64,000 bases of DNA from positions 1 to 64,000 of the forward strand of contig JBAJFE010000050.1 of assembly GCA_037903355.1 (NCBI GenBank), given 5' to 3'. Below the pieces are notes generated by a model. The model saw only the letters and a program-made list of their open reading frames with translations. It was not told where the DNA came from and ran no database searches. This document shows, piece by piece, positions 1 to 12,370 of this stretch (within the stretch, counting starts at the first letter, position 1; the number at the start of each line of letters is the position of its first letter). The stretch is from Trichuris trichiura. Its lineage: Eukaryota; Nematoda; Enoplea; Trichinellida; Trichuridae. The position numbers and the translations under genes were made by a program.

Positions 1-156
1 CTTCTGGTCATTGTAAGTTATAGGGCCTTTTTTGAATCGAAGTAAACTTTTAGGAAATTTTTTTTTATCAGACGTACCGTCGTAACCGTTTTTGGATGTT
101 TGGTACGACTGCGGTTGCGGGGATTTTTTCGATTGACAGAAATAGGTTTCACTTAC

Positions 157-793
157 CAATAAGAAAGCGTGCTGCCACAACAGCCATGTAGCCAAAGGAG
201 GCTGCCCACGGCGTGAGCGCCGTTGCGATAGCGCCAAGGGCGCCCCCTATGCCTAGTAGCAACTTGGGACCGAAACGATGAACCAAATATCCGGCTGGTA
301 AGTCGGCAAACAGCTCACCCCAGGATGCGGCGGCAAAAATAAAACTCTGCTGGTGAACCGACCAAACGTGATGACCATCGTAGTCTTGCTCCCAGCCGAC
401 ATTGGATATTGAGCATTGAAGGTCTCGCGACCGGTTCAACCTCCTCAGGCGTGTTTCCCCTTCCGAGGAATCCAGCAGCGCTACGGCTGTTTTGTTCACC
501 ATACATATCATAGCAAAACCAATGACGCCGCGCATAAGCGTAAAAACTACCATGCCAAAAAAGGTAGTCAGGATGACAACCAGTCGGGTCGACTTCCAGA
601 ATGGGACTCGTTTGATAGCAGTAATGACGACAGGGTCATTGCTAGTTTCTCCGCTGCTTTCGTAAGCAAAGGTGTCAGCCGAAGGTGTGGTCATTGCTGA
701 CGGTCGTTTCTTCTCTGATTGATCGTTGTTGAGCATAGTCGGATGTCCGCTGTTGGTGCATCTGTTAAAACTGAAGAACATGCTCACTTTCAT
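157..793 (-). CDS. SLC17-family (sialin / phosphate-cotransporter-like) MFS transporter, 5' exon, partial
   Basis: First coding exon of a major facilitator transporter of the SLC17 type (anion transport driven by Na+ or H+). The ATG is at 793 and the exon ends at 157, just before a GTAAGT donor (156-151). That gives 212 codons plus one base. An approximately 65-residue hydrophilic N-terminal tail is followed by a hydrophobic helix (VVILTTFFGMVVF...) and an extracellular loop. Next come the family-typical stretch around SWGELFADLPAGYLVHRFGPK (helix 2 and the helix 2-3 loop) and helices 3-4 (LLLGIGGALGAIATALTP, then FGYMAVVAARFLIGK). The remaining exons lie beyond the left edge of the window. 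The 50.2-52.8 kb gene is from the same superfamily but is clearly diverged. Family assignment is firm; the substrate is unknown. Confidence 0.8.
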
Positions 794-2983
794 AGAAGTA
801 CGTTAATACCTGTCTCTCTTTGCCTGAAGATATTGTAAACATCATTCAGTTCATGTTGTGACAGTTGTTTGCCTGTCGCCTGGCCGATTGGTCTCTACAA
901 CCAACTTTTCATAGTTGCACCGCCTTCGAGAGAACTGATAAACTATGCAAACCTGCTTGCGTCACTAGCGTGAGTGCTACACTCGAGTAACGACGGAAAA
1001 AAGAATGATTCGCATAGACCAACTTTGCGTGGACATTCCGCTTAGGCCCTCTGCTGTAATGCGACGTGACGAAGATGGCCAAAAGAAGACGCTTCTTTCG
1101 GACATTCCGCACAGTAACAGTGCAGTTGCACAGGTGAGACAACAGTTGGATTAAGCGTCCTTATCGGACAAGTAAGGAGCCAATTTACTGAAAGTTGTGC
1201 TTCTTGTGACCGAGCAATTTTCATGCTGCAACAAAATACGGAAGGCATCTTTTAAAACTACTACTGGAATCCTGCAAGACCGATCACTTTGAAACAATAG
1301 CACCGTTAACACTTCTTCGTGAGCGCGAATGCAGTTTTCTCAAATGACATTATGAACGACCTTACACATCTCAGATATACAAACTGTAACTTAGAATTTC
1401 TCCGTAGGCTGTAGGTCAGCGTATGATTGATTAAGATAGCTATAAACCTCTGAAATCACGTCCTTTCCATTGTCCCATATTCGGTAACGTACGTCATTGT
1501 ACCAGGCAGCATTGAAAGGGCAGTTCAAGGTCAGTTCAAGAGTTAAACTTATTTTTTATACGCGTAACTATATGTATAGTACGGGCAGACTAACTTCACC
1601 CTTCACCGGGACAGTCGCGTTCACGCGTTACTTCTTAAGCGACTACGTAGAAGCAAGACGGGGTATAGCTCGTTTGCATTTCAGAAACGAACATAAGCAC
1701 TTCACTGGAATGAATCGCTGCTTTTAGCAGTTGTGCGCTGAACAATTTTCGAAAGTGACGTAAATATTTGCAAAATCTCAAGAATGCTTATTGTCTACCT
1801 AATAAACAGCCACCTTTCAAACGTTTCAAATCAAATCTTATCGATTGAAATCGGAATAGCGAAGTGAGCGCTACGGAAAAAACTATTAATACATCGACCG
1901 TTTGCGGAAATTAATATTTAAAAACAACGCCGTACACAACCGCAAGTAGCGCTTGCGCGTTACGCGCTAACACTTAAGCTAATGAGCGACAAAAGTTAGC
2001 TGTAATATTAATTGCATAAACACGCAAGTCTGCTCGCGTAAGTGCGTCAATATTGCAAGCCGCGTTATGCATTAGTGACTAATCGATCCAAAAATTTGAA
2101 TTTACGCACGAAACCTATGAAAAGAAAAACAAAAAAATTCAAATTATTGTAACTTTGTACCTGAATTCATAGAGACGACTTTCTCCGCTTAAAAGTTACT
2201 CTAAAAGACAGAAACCATTCTGGTCGACATAAGCAACAAAGTTAGATTGAAAAACATAGATTGTCAGAATAAGGCTGTTTAATGTTTGCAATTTTTCCCG
2301 CGCGATAAACTCTACTAGCCGCGAACTGTTTCCGATGTCATCTTGCCGCAAAAGAACGCATCTGTATACAGATAAGAAAAATAACCTGAACTTCATTGCT
2401 TACTCGGAAAGTAAAAAGTTTGGCAATCAAAGAGACTGCGCGTTGTTCCGTTTTAACTATCGTAAGTCATCCCCGTACGTTAGGATATCTTTGTACCTAC
2501 GTTCGTCATGCGCGGGCGTCAAGCGTCGGACAGAATTCTAAAATGACCGCTTGTAAGTAAAGGTTAAAACTTACTTCCGGGTTTCGCTGCGGGAAAGGTT
2601 AAGTAGAACATCCGCCCCATACTTGGTGCCACAGGTCGCGGAAACTTGTTAACAAAAAACGGACAGCAGACCTGAGCCCTTCGAAGAATTGAAAAACACT
2701 CCTCCTATCGTAAACATCGCGTAAGAAGCAACATAAGATCGATGAATGACTGCGCTTAACAACCGATCAATAAGACGGCGATTAACGTGGAATTCTGAAT
2801 GGCAAGCAGATACCAATCGGTGATCGATGAATGAGGTAAAACGAAAGTCAGAAGCAAATCGCTTGCTTTACAAACCTTCGTGCCATCATAGTCGCGTTTG
2901 TCAAGGAGGTCTGAGCAGAAGTTCAAAACTTCCGTACATCCGGCCACTTTGAGCTGGCGAAGTCATAACAAAAAATTTAATTG
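794..2983. other. intergenic, no supported gene
   Basis: AT-rich sequence between the 5' end of the SLC17 exon and the 3' end of UTP18. Short open frames exist on both strands but none shows a recognisable domain or a convincing splice chain. The first few hundred bases above 793 should contain the promoter of the SLC17 gene. No clear TATA box was picked out. Confidence 0.5.
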
Positions 2984-5102
2984 CTAGTAACCACCGTAGT
3001 ACAGTAGCCTATATAATTTCAAGTTGCCCGACGAGTTCCCTACGCACATGTAACCGCTGTTCGGAGAAAAGTCAATATCCTGCACGTAGCCCAAATGATG
3101 CTGTTCAAGCGGGAAGTTGGCAAACACATTTCTGGAGCGAAGATGAAGCTGCAACAAGCAATTTGCATGATTCAATGGACAAAAAGCCGTTTCACCGTAC
3201 CAACTTCATAGCATTCTCCTTCTCCGAGCTAAGCATTGCCAGAATATCCGAAGAGCCGTTGAATACCATTCGTTGTACAGCCGTAGTCAAATTCATTACC
3301 GTCTTTAGTGGCAGTCCGTCCGAATTGTTGGAAAGTACAGAATCAACTTTGTATAGGTTGACTACGCCGCTACTACATCTAAGCCAAAGATAAAATAAAG
3401 ATATGATGAAAAGATAACATTACTACTTTCTGGCTGACCCACCCGTTTGCTATGTAGTTGTCGTCCGGAGATAGTGCTAAACTATTTCCTGTGACGCAAG
3501 CGTGATCAGCAAAAATTTTCACGCAACGCTGCGCTGCTACATTCCATACGTACACCTTCCCGCTGCTACTGTAGCCATACAGCAATTCGCTATTCGACGA
3601 AAATGCAGAGCCAACTATTTCTCCGTCGACCTTTAGAACGCCGATTAAGTCGCATGACTACAAAAGACTTGAAATAGTATGCGCTTAGTTCGCGGCAGCT
3701 CCCTAGTGCGTACCGTTTAAAATTATTAATACTTTCAACAAGCATCGGACTCTTTTACGGTAGAAAACAACTTAGAATAACGTTATAAGAATACTATAGT
3801 ACCTGAGAATAAGTTAAACTGATAAAGTAAAAAAACGCGTTCGTTCTGCTAGCAAAGTAAATTATGCGCGTCGGCAACTACCTTGGAAGAAAGGAGAACC
3901 AAACGTCCGTGGGAACAATGGAATACGAAAAGGGAACCGTCGGGGGCAACTGCGAATTCTCCCAGCGGGAGATCAAATCCTGAAAGTGTAAACAAGATGC
4001 AGGCTCCAACTTGCTACGATTAAATTGATTCAACCTCTTGGCCAAAAAGCCGTTAGTATTTTGTCCTCGGGCATATCGTAGTAGTAAAGGCAGTGATGCC
4101 TTGTTGGCACAACGAGAACTTTCTGACCGTCCACCGTGAAGTGAGCTTGCTTGACGGAGCACCGTTCAAAACGAACGCTGTGAAGTAGGGGGTTTTCCTT
4201 GCCGTCAACCTGAAGCCATCAACAGTAAATAAAGCAATAATATATTAAAAGCCGACTTTGTACCGAGACCTGATAAAAGCAAATGCGAGAGTTGAAACCG
4301 GCAGCCATAAACACTTGAGAACGCTTGTGAAATTCAATGTTTTTTGCGCATCTCTGCTTTGTAAATTTATGAAATTAAGCGCGGCAATTTGGAATTGCAT
4401 ACTTTAAGCTGCGCGGTAGAGAAGTCGCGCAGGTGCTCAAACTGCAGTTCTTTTGGCGGCAACTTGGAAGGCTTTGAAGCAATATACTTGCCTGTCGAAT
4501 GAACATAGGCATCGGCTTCGTCTTCTTCGGACTCTGAACGAAGAGCGTAGCAATGAACGGTATTAAAGAAATGGAATATTCAAACTTTCCCACCATTTCC
4601 CTCCGAACGCTGAGAGCGACTTCTTTGTGCCCACCTACATTGGTCCGCATTATTGAAGTTCAGGTTGCCATTGAAGGCGTTTGCGAAACGTTTACCGCCA
4701 AGTTCGCTAAAGAGAAGACGGAATATTCAAAATCAGGATGATTTTCGCTGGGCGTTAAAAGAACCTGCGTACTCAAGCATTCTGTAAAAGAGCCTTAGCG
4801 ATTCACAAGCGTAAAGGGACTTTAAAAATTCTCATTTGCATAATAATTAGCAGAGAAAATGGCATTATTTTACGAAAATAAAAACGGGCGATATTCATAC
4901 TACAGTTTAGTAACGCAAGCCAATTTCGCACTGAAAAAATACCTACAGGAATATGGGTAGCATTAAGGGCGGTGTTCACTTAATGATATGGAAAAAATGT
5001 GATATTCAAAGCTTTCCGAACCTTCAGGTCTCCAGAGAAGAGAGGGAGCAGCTTTTTTACCTTGACAATGGGATCTGAAGGTTCGGAAAGCTCTGAATAT
5101 CA

Positions 5103-5175
<73 letters not shown>

Positions 5176-6531
5176 TCATATGATTAAACGGGCATCACCG
5201 TTAATATGAATCGTGAAAACATACACGTCTGTTACTACAAGATAGTCTTCGAACTTTCAAGAAAATTCTGAGCGCTGACTACTTTGGTCCATATGCCAGC
5301 AATATAATTATGCAAATTGGCTCGACTTCTCTCATTGGGCGGATGAAGTCTGGGAAAACCCCGATTTCAGGGTCCTTCGCAATATGCAAAATTTCGCTAT
5401 GCGGTTTTAGTATTTGCCTGCTTAAAATCTTCATCTCTACACTAGTTATACCAGCAGCCGTTAGCTTCCATTAAATCTACTCAATGAAAAGGAATTACGA
5501 TGGCATTTTACTGAAGAGAGTCTTCAAAATAAGCTCAACGTTTTATGCTAATTTTTCCCGCGTTTCTCACCGTCCATAATCATCTTCGTCAATCCAAGCC
5601 GGCTTTCGACGTCCACTGTCGCTCTCGACGGGATACTTTGCGGTACGGGTCTTTTTTGCACGCTGAAAAGATAGAATGCGTGAAAAAAGTTGTATACGTA
5701 GCTTTTCGGGATTGTTCAAATCCTCTACATGAAAATGTTAAAACCATTATGGCTGTTTTCGTTGTGATTCAGCGTTAAGCACTTGGAGATTTTCGTTAGC
5801 GACGTTAAAGGAAAACAAGAATGAAGAGGAAGATAGTCCTGCTACAAGTAAGAAGCAATGACATGCGTCTTACAGTTCTTCGCTGGAGATGGCACGTGAA
5901 AAATCACGAAAACAACGAAAGAATGTTTTCTTTGCTTTTGGTGACGTCTCGCAATGGATGGGATCAAGCTAGATTTGAGAGGATTCTTACAAAAAGATCA
6001 AAAAGCTCAACCAGTAGCACTTGGCTCTCTGCCAGCATGTATTTATTCAAAATCATTAGGTATGTTTCTAAACGCAGAAATTCTTCTTCTTTTGTAGCTA
6101 CATACATTTGACGCCAACAGACTAAACTCAATACTTACTATAATAAGGGTTAAACATAAGATTAACTGCCTAAAAAACGAATTTTACAAAAAGAGATTCA
6201 CATCAACAGCAAGTAAAGCTGTTTCATCTGCCATAATCGAATACACTGAACCAACTAAACCTGAGCATCCTTTTTAATGTGACAGTATCATTTACAAATA
6301 ATCTTACGTGCATTGTTCAACGAATTAACGAGTTTTTTTCCAAAAAAGGCAACGCTTAGAAATGATTAAAAAGTATCTCACCAATCGTGAATCTTTTTGC
6401 AGGTGGACATCGAGATGGCCAACGAATTTGCTGTTGCCACCGAATACGACCTCCTCCAACTTTTTCACCTCTTTGTCCGCGATGGCGGTTCGTCGTTTCT
6501 TCGACTTAATTTCTTTTTCTTCTGTAGACAT
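2984..6531 (-). CDS. UTP18: UTP18 homologue, WD40 protein of the small-subunit processome, ten exons
   Basis: U3 snoRNA-associated protein 18, a nucleolar WD40 protein needed for 18S pre-rRNA processing. Exons (minus): 6531-6382, 5662-5571, 4706-4594, 4533-4403, 4353-4270, 4209-4035, 3979-3882, 3657-3443, 3378-3201, 3148-2984. All phases close and predict 466 residues (human is about 556). Landmarks include the acidic N-terminal KLEEVVFGG segment, the conserved KPAWIDEDDYG motif, and SESEEDE leading into HSTGKYIA. A propeller follows with GKVYVWN, and the end is DFSPNSGYMCVGN...LYRLLYY, which matches the UTP18 C-terminus blade for blade. Introns are 47-800 nt; the second intron contains a foldback element and an (ATT)n tract. 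Least certain is the join between exons 2 and 3, where a small extra exon could be missing. It lies 132 bp downstream of TXNDC9 on the same strand. Confidence 0.88.
4996..5106. repeat. foldback element inside a UTP18 intron
   Basis: A 32 bp arm at 4996-5027 (starting AATGTGATATTCAAAGC) is repeated as its reverse complement at 5075-5106 with a single visible difference, separated by a 47 bp loop. It looks like a short non-autonomous hairpin element or MITE. An (ATT)n microsatellite begins exactly at its right end. Confidence 0.8.
5104..5175. repeat. (ATT)n microsatellite
   Basis: About 24 uninterrupted copies of ATT lie within the second UTP18 intron, adjoining the foldback element. Its pure state suggests a young, length-variable tract. 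Confidence 0.97.
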
Positions 6532-6663
6532 ATTCTAAACGGACTATTAAAACTCCATGTCAAACCTACTCAATTGACTACAAAATGCGTACGATATCTT
6601 TTTAATTGAAAAATGAAGATAATGTCCGAAACAGTTTATTTTTTAAAACAAAAAGTGTACATT

Positions 6664-7350
6664 TTAATCGCTGTCACTGTCACTGTTTTTGGAATCTCGT
6701 ATTCCACTTGAAGACGAGTGCTTCCACGGCAATTTTCCGGAATCATCAGGAGAGTTAATCACGCCGCATCGTGACAAATAATATTCGATTAGATCGAGTG
6801 TCAATTTGTCTTTTGTGACACATCCCTCGCTCGCTCGCAGAAAATCCACCGTTTGTCCATTAATAAAAGATACCAACGTTGGGAAGAGTCGTAAGTTGAG
6901 ACGTTTTACGGTGAACTGCGCTTTATGGATGTTCAACTTGCAAAATCGACACTCCAAATGTTTCCTGGACAATGCGATTAAATGGCTGTCCAAAAGTTGA
7001 CATCTTTCCGTTGGATTTGAGTAAAACATTACAACAAAACGTTCGCTCCTTTTGCCAGCTTCAAAGAATTCCGTATCGGAGTTCAGTTCGGTATACGTGC
7101 CGTGACCGGCGTTAACCCATTTCTGCAAAAGGAGAGGCAAATAAAACAGCTTACATTGTCGTCAAAAAAGTACCCGCTTGTCATGTTCTCTCTTTTTCAA
7201 CTGTTCAAGTCGCTTACGACGCAAGGCGATTAGTTCGTCGTTATCCAAATTTTCCAAACGATCTATGGCGGCATCCAGTTGATTTTCTAAAGCTTTCGCT
7301 GCTTCTGCAATTACCTCCAGCTGATGACTATTTTCAACGCCTGAGGCCAT
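6664..7350 (-). CDS. TXNDC9: TXNDC9 (phosducin-like protein 3), two exons
   Basis: Cytosolic thioredoxin-fold co-factor that binds the CCT/TRiC chaperonin and influences actin and tubulin folding. Exon 1 is 7350-7174 (59 codons) and exon 2 is 7122-6664, with a 51 nt intron; this gives 211 residues (human 226). The N-terminal half is a charged coiled coil (LENQLDAAIDRLENLDNDE, then ALRRKRLEQLKKRE). It is followed by GHGTYTEL and a thioredoxin fold with FVVMFYSN, CRFCKLN and a FPTLVSFINGQ strand. As in the family, the CXXC redox pair is absent at the usual place: the residues after FYSNPTE are RCQLLD. The C-terminus is Ser/Asp-rich. It is tandem with UTP18 on the same strand, so co-transcription is possible. 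Confidence in identity is high. Confidence 0.9.
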
Positions 7351-7967
7351 CCTTCAACGGAAAACTTCAGCACAACAATTTGACAATAAAATGTTTTACA
7401 GTACAATAATGGAAAAGTAGGTATGAGAATGTAGGAGCCGTAAACTTTCTCTCTTCCGCTTAAAATGTAAGTCTAACCAAACGAGCTGTTTTAAATTGAA
7501 ACTACCATGAAAATTAGAGCATTTCATTGATTTGAAGCAAAATTTTTCGCTGGTTCTGCGAACTCGGACCTTAAGTAACTGCGGCCCTCTCAAATCTGAC
7601 TTGTCGTGAATTGTGCTAGAAAAAAATTTTAGATCTTGGCTGCAGAGCTCCGCATGCATACAGTAACTGAGAAAAGCCAGCTATGAAATGCAGGTTTTTT
7701 CAGGAAAAATGCGACCATTTCGTTTTCCTTTATCTATCCCAAAGCCGAAACATAAGTCTTATTTATAAGTTTAGATGAGACATAACAGCATGGCCAGCCT
7801 GCTTGGCGGTTACGGCAGAGTAGCGCAGCCAGTATTTTCTTTAAATGAACCTGCATTCTCTTTATCAATTGAGTCGACTACCGTATATCTACGGGTCCTC
7901 AGCGATTTTCTAGCTTCAAGATTCCATATTTTAGCAAAGAAAATGATAAAAACGTTTTGAAAAAATT
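7351..7967. other. upstream region of TXNDC9, nothing identified
   Basis: It should contain the TXNDC9 promoter. No motif was clear enough to call. Confidence 0.4.
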
Positions 7968-8159
7968 TCAGCGAAATATTTCGTTGTCCCTACGATGTTT
8001 TCTTCGCCTCTCACCAATTAGTCGTAGTTGCGCAAGTCGGTGCCCAATTAAGACAAATATGGCAAATATAAGTATGTGCACATAGCGTAAATTTTTAGAA
8101 AAGCAGCGCATTCCGTTTCGCTGAACTACAGTTGTTTCGAATTTTGGACTCATTGCCAT
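7968..8159 (-). CDS. possible small single-span membrane protein, 63 aa
   Basis: An intact ATG-to-TGA frame. A 27-residue polar N-terminus is followed by one hydrophobic helix (YVHILIFAIFVLIGH) and a strongly basic tail (GERRRKHRRDNEIFR). That gives a clear inside-positive membrane topology. It lies about 620 bp upstream of TXNDC9 on the same strand. I do not recognise a family. It could also be one exon of a larger gene or a chance frame. Confidence 0.3.
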   Translation of the reverse strand: MAMSPKFETTVVQRNGMRCFSKNLRYVHILIFAIFVLIGHRLAQLRLIGERRRKHRRDNEIFR

Positions 8160-8684
8160 TACGCGCCATCAGTTTACAGAGCAACATCGCTATTGTTTTT
8201 GGGCTAAAGGCGAGATAACAACAGCCCCGAAAACTGTGGATAACTAGTTAATTTAAAGCGCCTCGCCGACGTGGAAAAAGTGCAAACACTCTTGGATTCA
8301 TTGATGTAACACGCCCGCTATTACAGTCAACTGATTTACCATGGACATGGACCAAAAAACTGAAACGAGAAATAGTATTTACGGATTTTCTCGTAATTCC
8401 GTCACGCAGGACGTCTGACCATTAAAGATAATGTGAGAACTGCGGAAAAGAAAGGATACTCATATAAACCGTCATCTTTGAAAAGTCGTGAAGAGTGATC
8501 AATGGAAAAGAGACTTAGTGGTAAAAAAAGCGTAACTGCTGCCCTTCGGCATAACAGTGCACTAGCTTTTCTCTTTTTCGTGCGACTTAGTTGACATGCC
8601 TATTCTTTCGAACATTTTATGTCCGGAGCCTCTCTTCAGCTATATAAAGGATTTTAGAATAGTAGCACAACAGTTTAGATCATA

Positions 8685-10640
8685 GGTTCTCAAACTTTTT
8701 GCTTCATCGCTCCCCTGTGAACCTTTCGGACCGCTACTGCCCCCCAATTCTGATTGGTCAATTTCGCGCGCGCTGATTAGCTGGAAGGTTGGACGTGGCA
8801 TAGCCGGGAGGTTAGTAGGTTCTCAAACGTTTCCCTCTGTCACCTCCGGTGGGAAAATTTTTTCAAAACCGCTACTCGTGAGAACATTTTGCACAAAAGA
8901 CTTCAACTCCTCGTCACTTGAAAGGCGTACTATACCACTTCTGCTTTTCCACCAACGATTTTATGATGTGAAAATTTCTGCTTGCCTTTCACATCTCTTC
9001 TCACATTTTTCAGAACATGGAGTCACATATGGAAGAAGCATTCATTAGGCTTTCCCGAAAAAACACTCAGCATGCGTCTATTTGTTTTCTTATGCACACC
9101 AAACAGAATTGTACTGACAAGGAACCAGATTGAAGTGAAAACGCTTAAGCGAGAAGATACAAAAGAAACTATAACCCAAGTTTGCGACTGCACATGAACG
9201 GAAACGACTCAAAGTGATGGGTGTGCTTGATGTAGTACGAGCAAGTTTTCTATCTTTGGCTGCATCTTTGTCATTATCAGTCTAAGGTCGCCTTGATTCA
9301 CTATGTCCAGCCGACTTCTCTTGCTATTTAGCAGCTCCGTAACTGCGCTGAATCCGCATTCTGCTTGATAAGATGATGGAAACGCAATAAAGAAGTTTTC
9401 TACAGCAGCCCATAACAGCGGATACAGTTTCCTTATTTCGCGCTGTAGCCAAAACTGCTGATATCCGTTTTTCAATTTCACTTTCAGCTCTTCATTGCTT
9501 TGCAGTTCGATCAGTTTTTACTGCAATTCCATCTCCGCTTCACTGACGTTGGACATAGGGTCTATTGCCCACTGTGGAATTTCCAAGTAAAGGATATCAC
9601 TTAAACGTTCCGTGAAGTCAACGTGCAGCATTTCCAAGTGTTGACGGTACACTTCAACTTCTTGTTCAGCGATGTCCTCTTCCTCCTTCAGTGCAGCTAG
9701 AAGGGGAAACTGATAGAACTCACCGGCACGCAAGTTTCCTTTGAAAATTGGCAATTTCGCGACGAAAGCAGATATAACTCCTTTAGTTTTAATCAAGTTT
9801 AAGTCACTGCCTTGGAGCTGGAAGTTCATTGCATTGAATTTGTAGTATAAGTCTGCCAGATACGCGATGCCCTTCTTGTTTTTCTTTGAAGTTTCTCGTA
9901 GAGAAGAGTTCACACACCACAAAAATTCTAGAACTGTGTCAAAAAGGCTGTAAAAGCGGGTTAAACAAGCACCCTTTGACAACCAGCGAACTTCAGTGTG
10001 AAGTAACAGGCGATTGAAATCATGATTATTCTGTTCACACAGCTGTCTGAATAATCTGTCATTCAGCGATTTACTTTTTATGGTATTAACTGCTGTAATA
10101 ACAAATTGGAGTGAGCGGCTTAATCGTTCGCTCAGGCGTCTTGCGGCTAAAGGCTGTCGGTGAAGGACGTAATGAACCGCTAAAAGGCCAGGAACGAGCT
10201 GCTTCAAATGTGCGAGAAAGTCGCGGTAGCAGCCCACCATCGACGGTGCTCCATCGGTTGCCACAGCAACTTTGTTTTCGTCATAACGACGTTTTTATCC
10301 TTGAAAAACTTTTCTACACCAAGGAATATGGTCTCTCCTTTGGTATCTGTCTCCAACTGTGTGGCAAACAGCAGTTCCTGTACTACGGCTTCATCCATTA
10401 CGAATCTAACATAACCTAATAATAATGCTTATTGTTAGGTAAGATCAATTCATCAATCTGCAACGAAAAATGCGTTGCTCTCAAGAAGACGCATAAACTG
10501 TGTTCTACGTCGTTGTTCATTTCGTCGGTCCTTCTTTCCACCATGTCATTACTCAGAGGTATCCTTCTGATTACTTCATTAGCTTACCGAGAATTCATGA
10601 GCCTACTGAGAATGAATTACTGATTTCTGGCGCACTAAAG
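8685..10640 (-). mobile_element. decayed hAT element of the ZBED5/FAM200 type
   Basis: Relic of a hAT-superfamily DNA transposon on the minus strand. The transposase remnant occupies about 10571-9209. On its downstream side at 8685 there is a degraded terminal motif (GGTTCTCAAACTTTTT) of the kind seen at hAT ends (CAGTGTTTCTCAA), followed by a CCCC-rich subterminal stretch. A second similar motif at 8820 may reflect a duplicated end. The 5' end was not located. Confidence 0.7.
9209..10571 (-). pseudogene. hAT transposase (ZBED5/FAM200-like), frameshifted and interrupted
   Basis: Reading on the minus strand gives, in order: an N-terminal piece with SNDMVERRTDEM and FSLQIDE (10571-10433), a piece with QELLFATQLETDTKGE (10398-10300), the catalytic-core piece with ATDGAPSMVG and LLHTEVRWLSKG (10264-9518), and the hAT dimerisation region with GYQQFWLQREI, FPSSYQAECGFSAV and LNSKRSRLD (9517-9209). 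Breaks are a stop near 10430, a frameshift near 10280 and an in-frame TAA at 9518-9520. The rest is surprisingly intact, so this copy is not ancient, but it cannot make a full transposase. Confidence 0.85.
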
Positions 10641-12370
10641 GTTTAAAGTTACTTCACTTAAGGTCGAAAACCACATTATCGATCGATTGTTATCAATACG
10701 TCTCTGTCTGCCGCAAGATTAGCACAAGTGTTTCATTTTGCATGCAGAACGCTCAAGGGAAAGTTAGATCTTAAATTTTACTGTATTCTTTATACTTTGC
10801 CTATCCTACTTCAGCACTGATTTATTATTATTAGTATTATTCGGTTTTTAGCCGTGAGCCATCGGTCTACCGTACCCCTTTTGTGAATTCCATGTTCGAT
10901 TACGATTCAGGGGTAATCAACCCGCAATGACGCGTCTAAAACTTACGTTTAAAAGTGTCGGCGTGAGATTTTTTCAGCCATATTATTTCCTCTTTACATG
11001 AATCTGTAGAAAGAGCTTAAGTATTGTATGAGGCTTAGGAAAAAGCAAAACGGCATTCCGTGTTTTTTTCAGTAAGCTGTAAAAGCAGCTTAATCTGCAA
11101 CTGCTATATGGAGAACAGGTTAAGCTTAAGCCTCGGGAACAAAACAGTTCAGTTTGGGCTCTAAATTTCACTTACTTCTTTCCATTTAAAAGGCGGTGGC
11201 TGGGAAGCTCGTAGTGCTGAAATCTATGTTTTTATCTGCTCTTGAGGTTCAATGATGAGTATCTATAAGTTTCTGCTCATTTAATGCATGGTCTCTTAAT
11301 GTCGTGATTGATGGCGGCAATGCTTTTCATGTGAGTATCTCCCTTTAAGGCGACCGCGAGAAGCAGCTCTGACGTGCTGTTTAATCCTTGCTTAACGCGA
11401 CAAAAATGTATTTGAAAAAATTAGACATATGTGGAATCGTCCTGTCCATCAAAGTGTTCGCTAAGAATGAGATCTGGCGATTTTGAGTTTCAACTTTTTT
11501 TACATCTTTTACCTCTTTACGCGAACTAGCGGCAAGTATCTTTACAGGAACGTACCTCCGCGCTACAAAAAGCTTTTTGTATGACTCAAGGATAATTTCA
11601 AATTGTTTTATAGCACACTGTAGGAACGCAGGTTACAAAGGTTAATCATGCTATCTTCTAGAAACAGCGGCATCTACAATTTTGGGTCTTATGAGTTTTC
11701 CAACCAGTAAACATTTAGCAGTTCAAATCTTAAACAAAGAAATGCGGATACGTCCCGTCAACAACAAACGAAGTGCCTAAACGAAAAAATACGTAGTTCT
11801 TGCAACCAGATGCACCTGGTTTATTGTTGCGCACCGTATTGCTAGTTCAACGGCCGTTTAAACAAGTTCTGGGTTATAGTTAGCCAGCTGTCAGAAAACG
11901 TCAAGAACGTGGCATTAAATGCATCTTGAGGTCATGCCGGTTATAAGCACAAAACAATCCCAGTCCAATTTAATAGTTTAGCCGCTGGCAATGAGTGAAG
12001 GTTTATCAGACAATGCAGCGCTTAGTTTTGGCGTCTTGTTCGTTAATTAAATGAAGTACCTACATTTCATCAGATTATTGTATGTTAGAGCAGAGTAGCT
12101 GAAAGCATCCCTACTTTTGGGTTAATCCTTTCAGTCTTGCTGCTTCGCGTTTCTTTAAAATTTTGCTGCTGTATCGCATTACCTTAGTCGGAAAACAACG
12201 TCATCAATAAGGAATCTTTATTGGCAATTTCCCTAACAACGTCCTCAACAATCAGAATAGAAGCGGAAAAAAGCTATCACGTTTCTTGTGAATGCATTTT
12301 TTCTAAGATAGGGAATAAATATGGTCGCTTCGAAACACGGGGTGTCTTTAAACAGGATTAGGTAGTTTCA
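10641..12370. other. intergenic, no supported gene
   Basis: No conserved frame or repeat was recognised beyond short AT-rich runs. It may hold the missing 5' part of the hAT relic. Confidence 0.4.

Noticed and set aside
416..700. A 94-codon plus-strand frame at the left end
   Set aside because: Antisense of the SLC17 exon, whose protein matches the family.
2756..2966. Minus-strand stretch reading LKVAGCTEVLNFCSDLLDKR just downstream of UTP18
   Set aside because: It looks exon-like with a possible acceptor, but it sits 18 bp after the UTP18 stop with no partner exons or ATG in phase. Left as unsupported.
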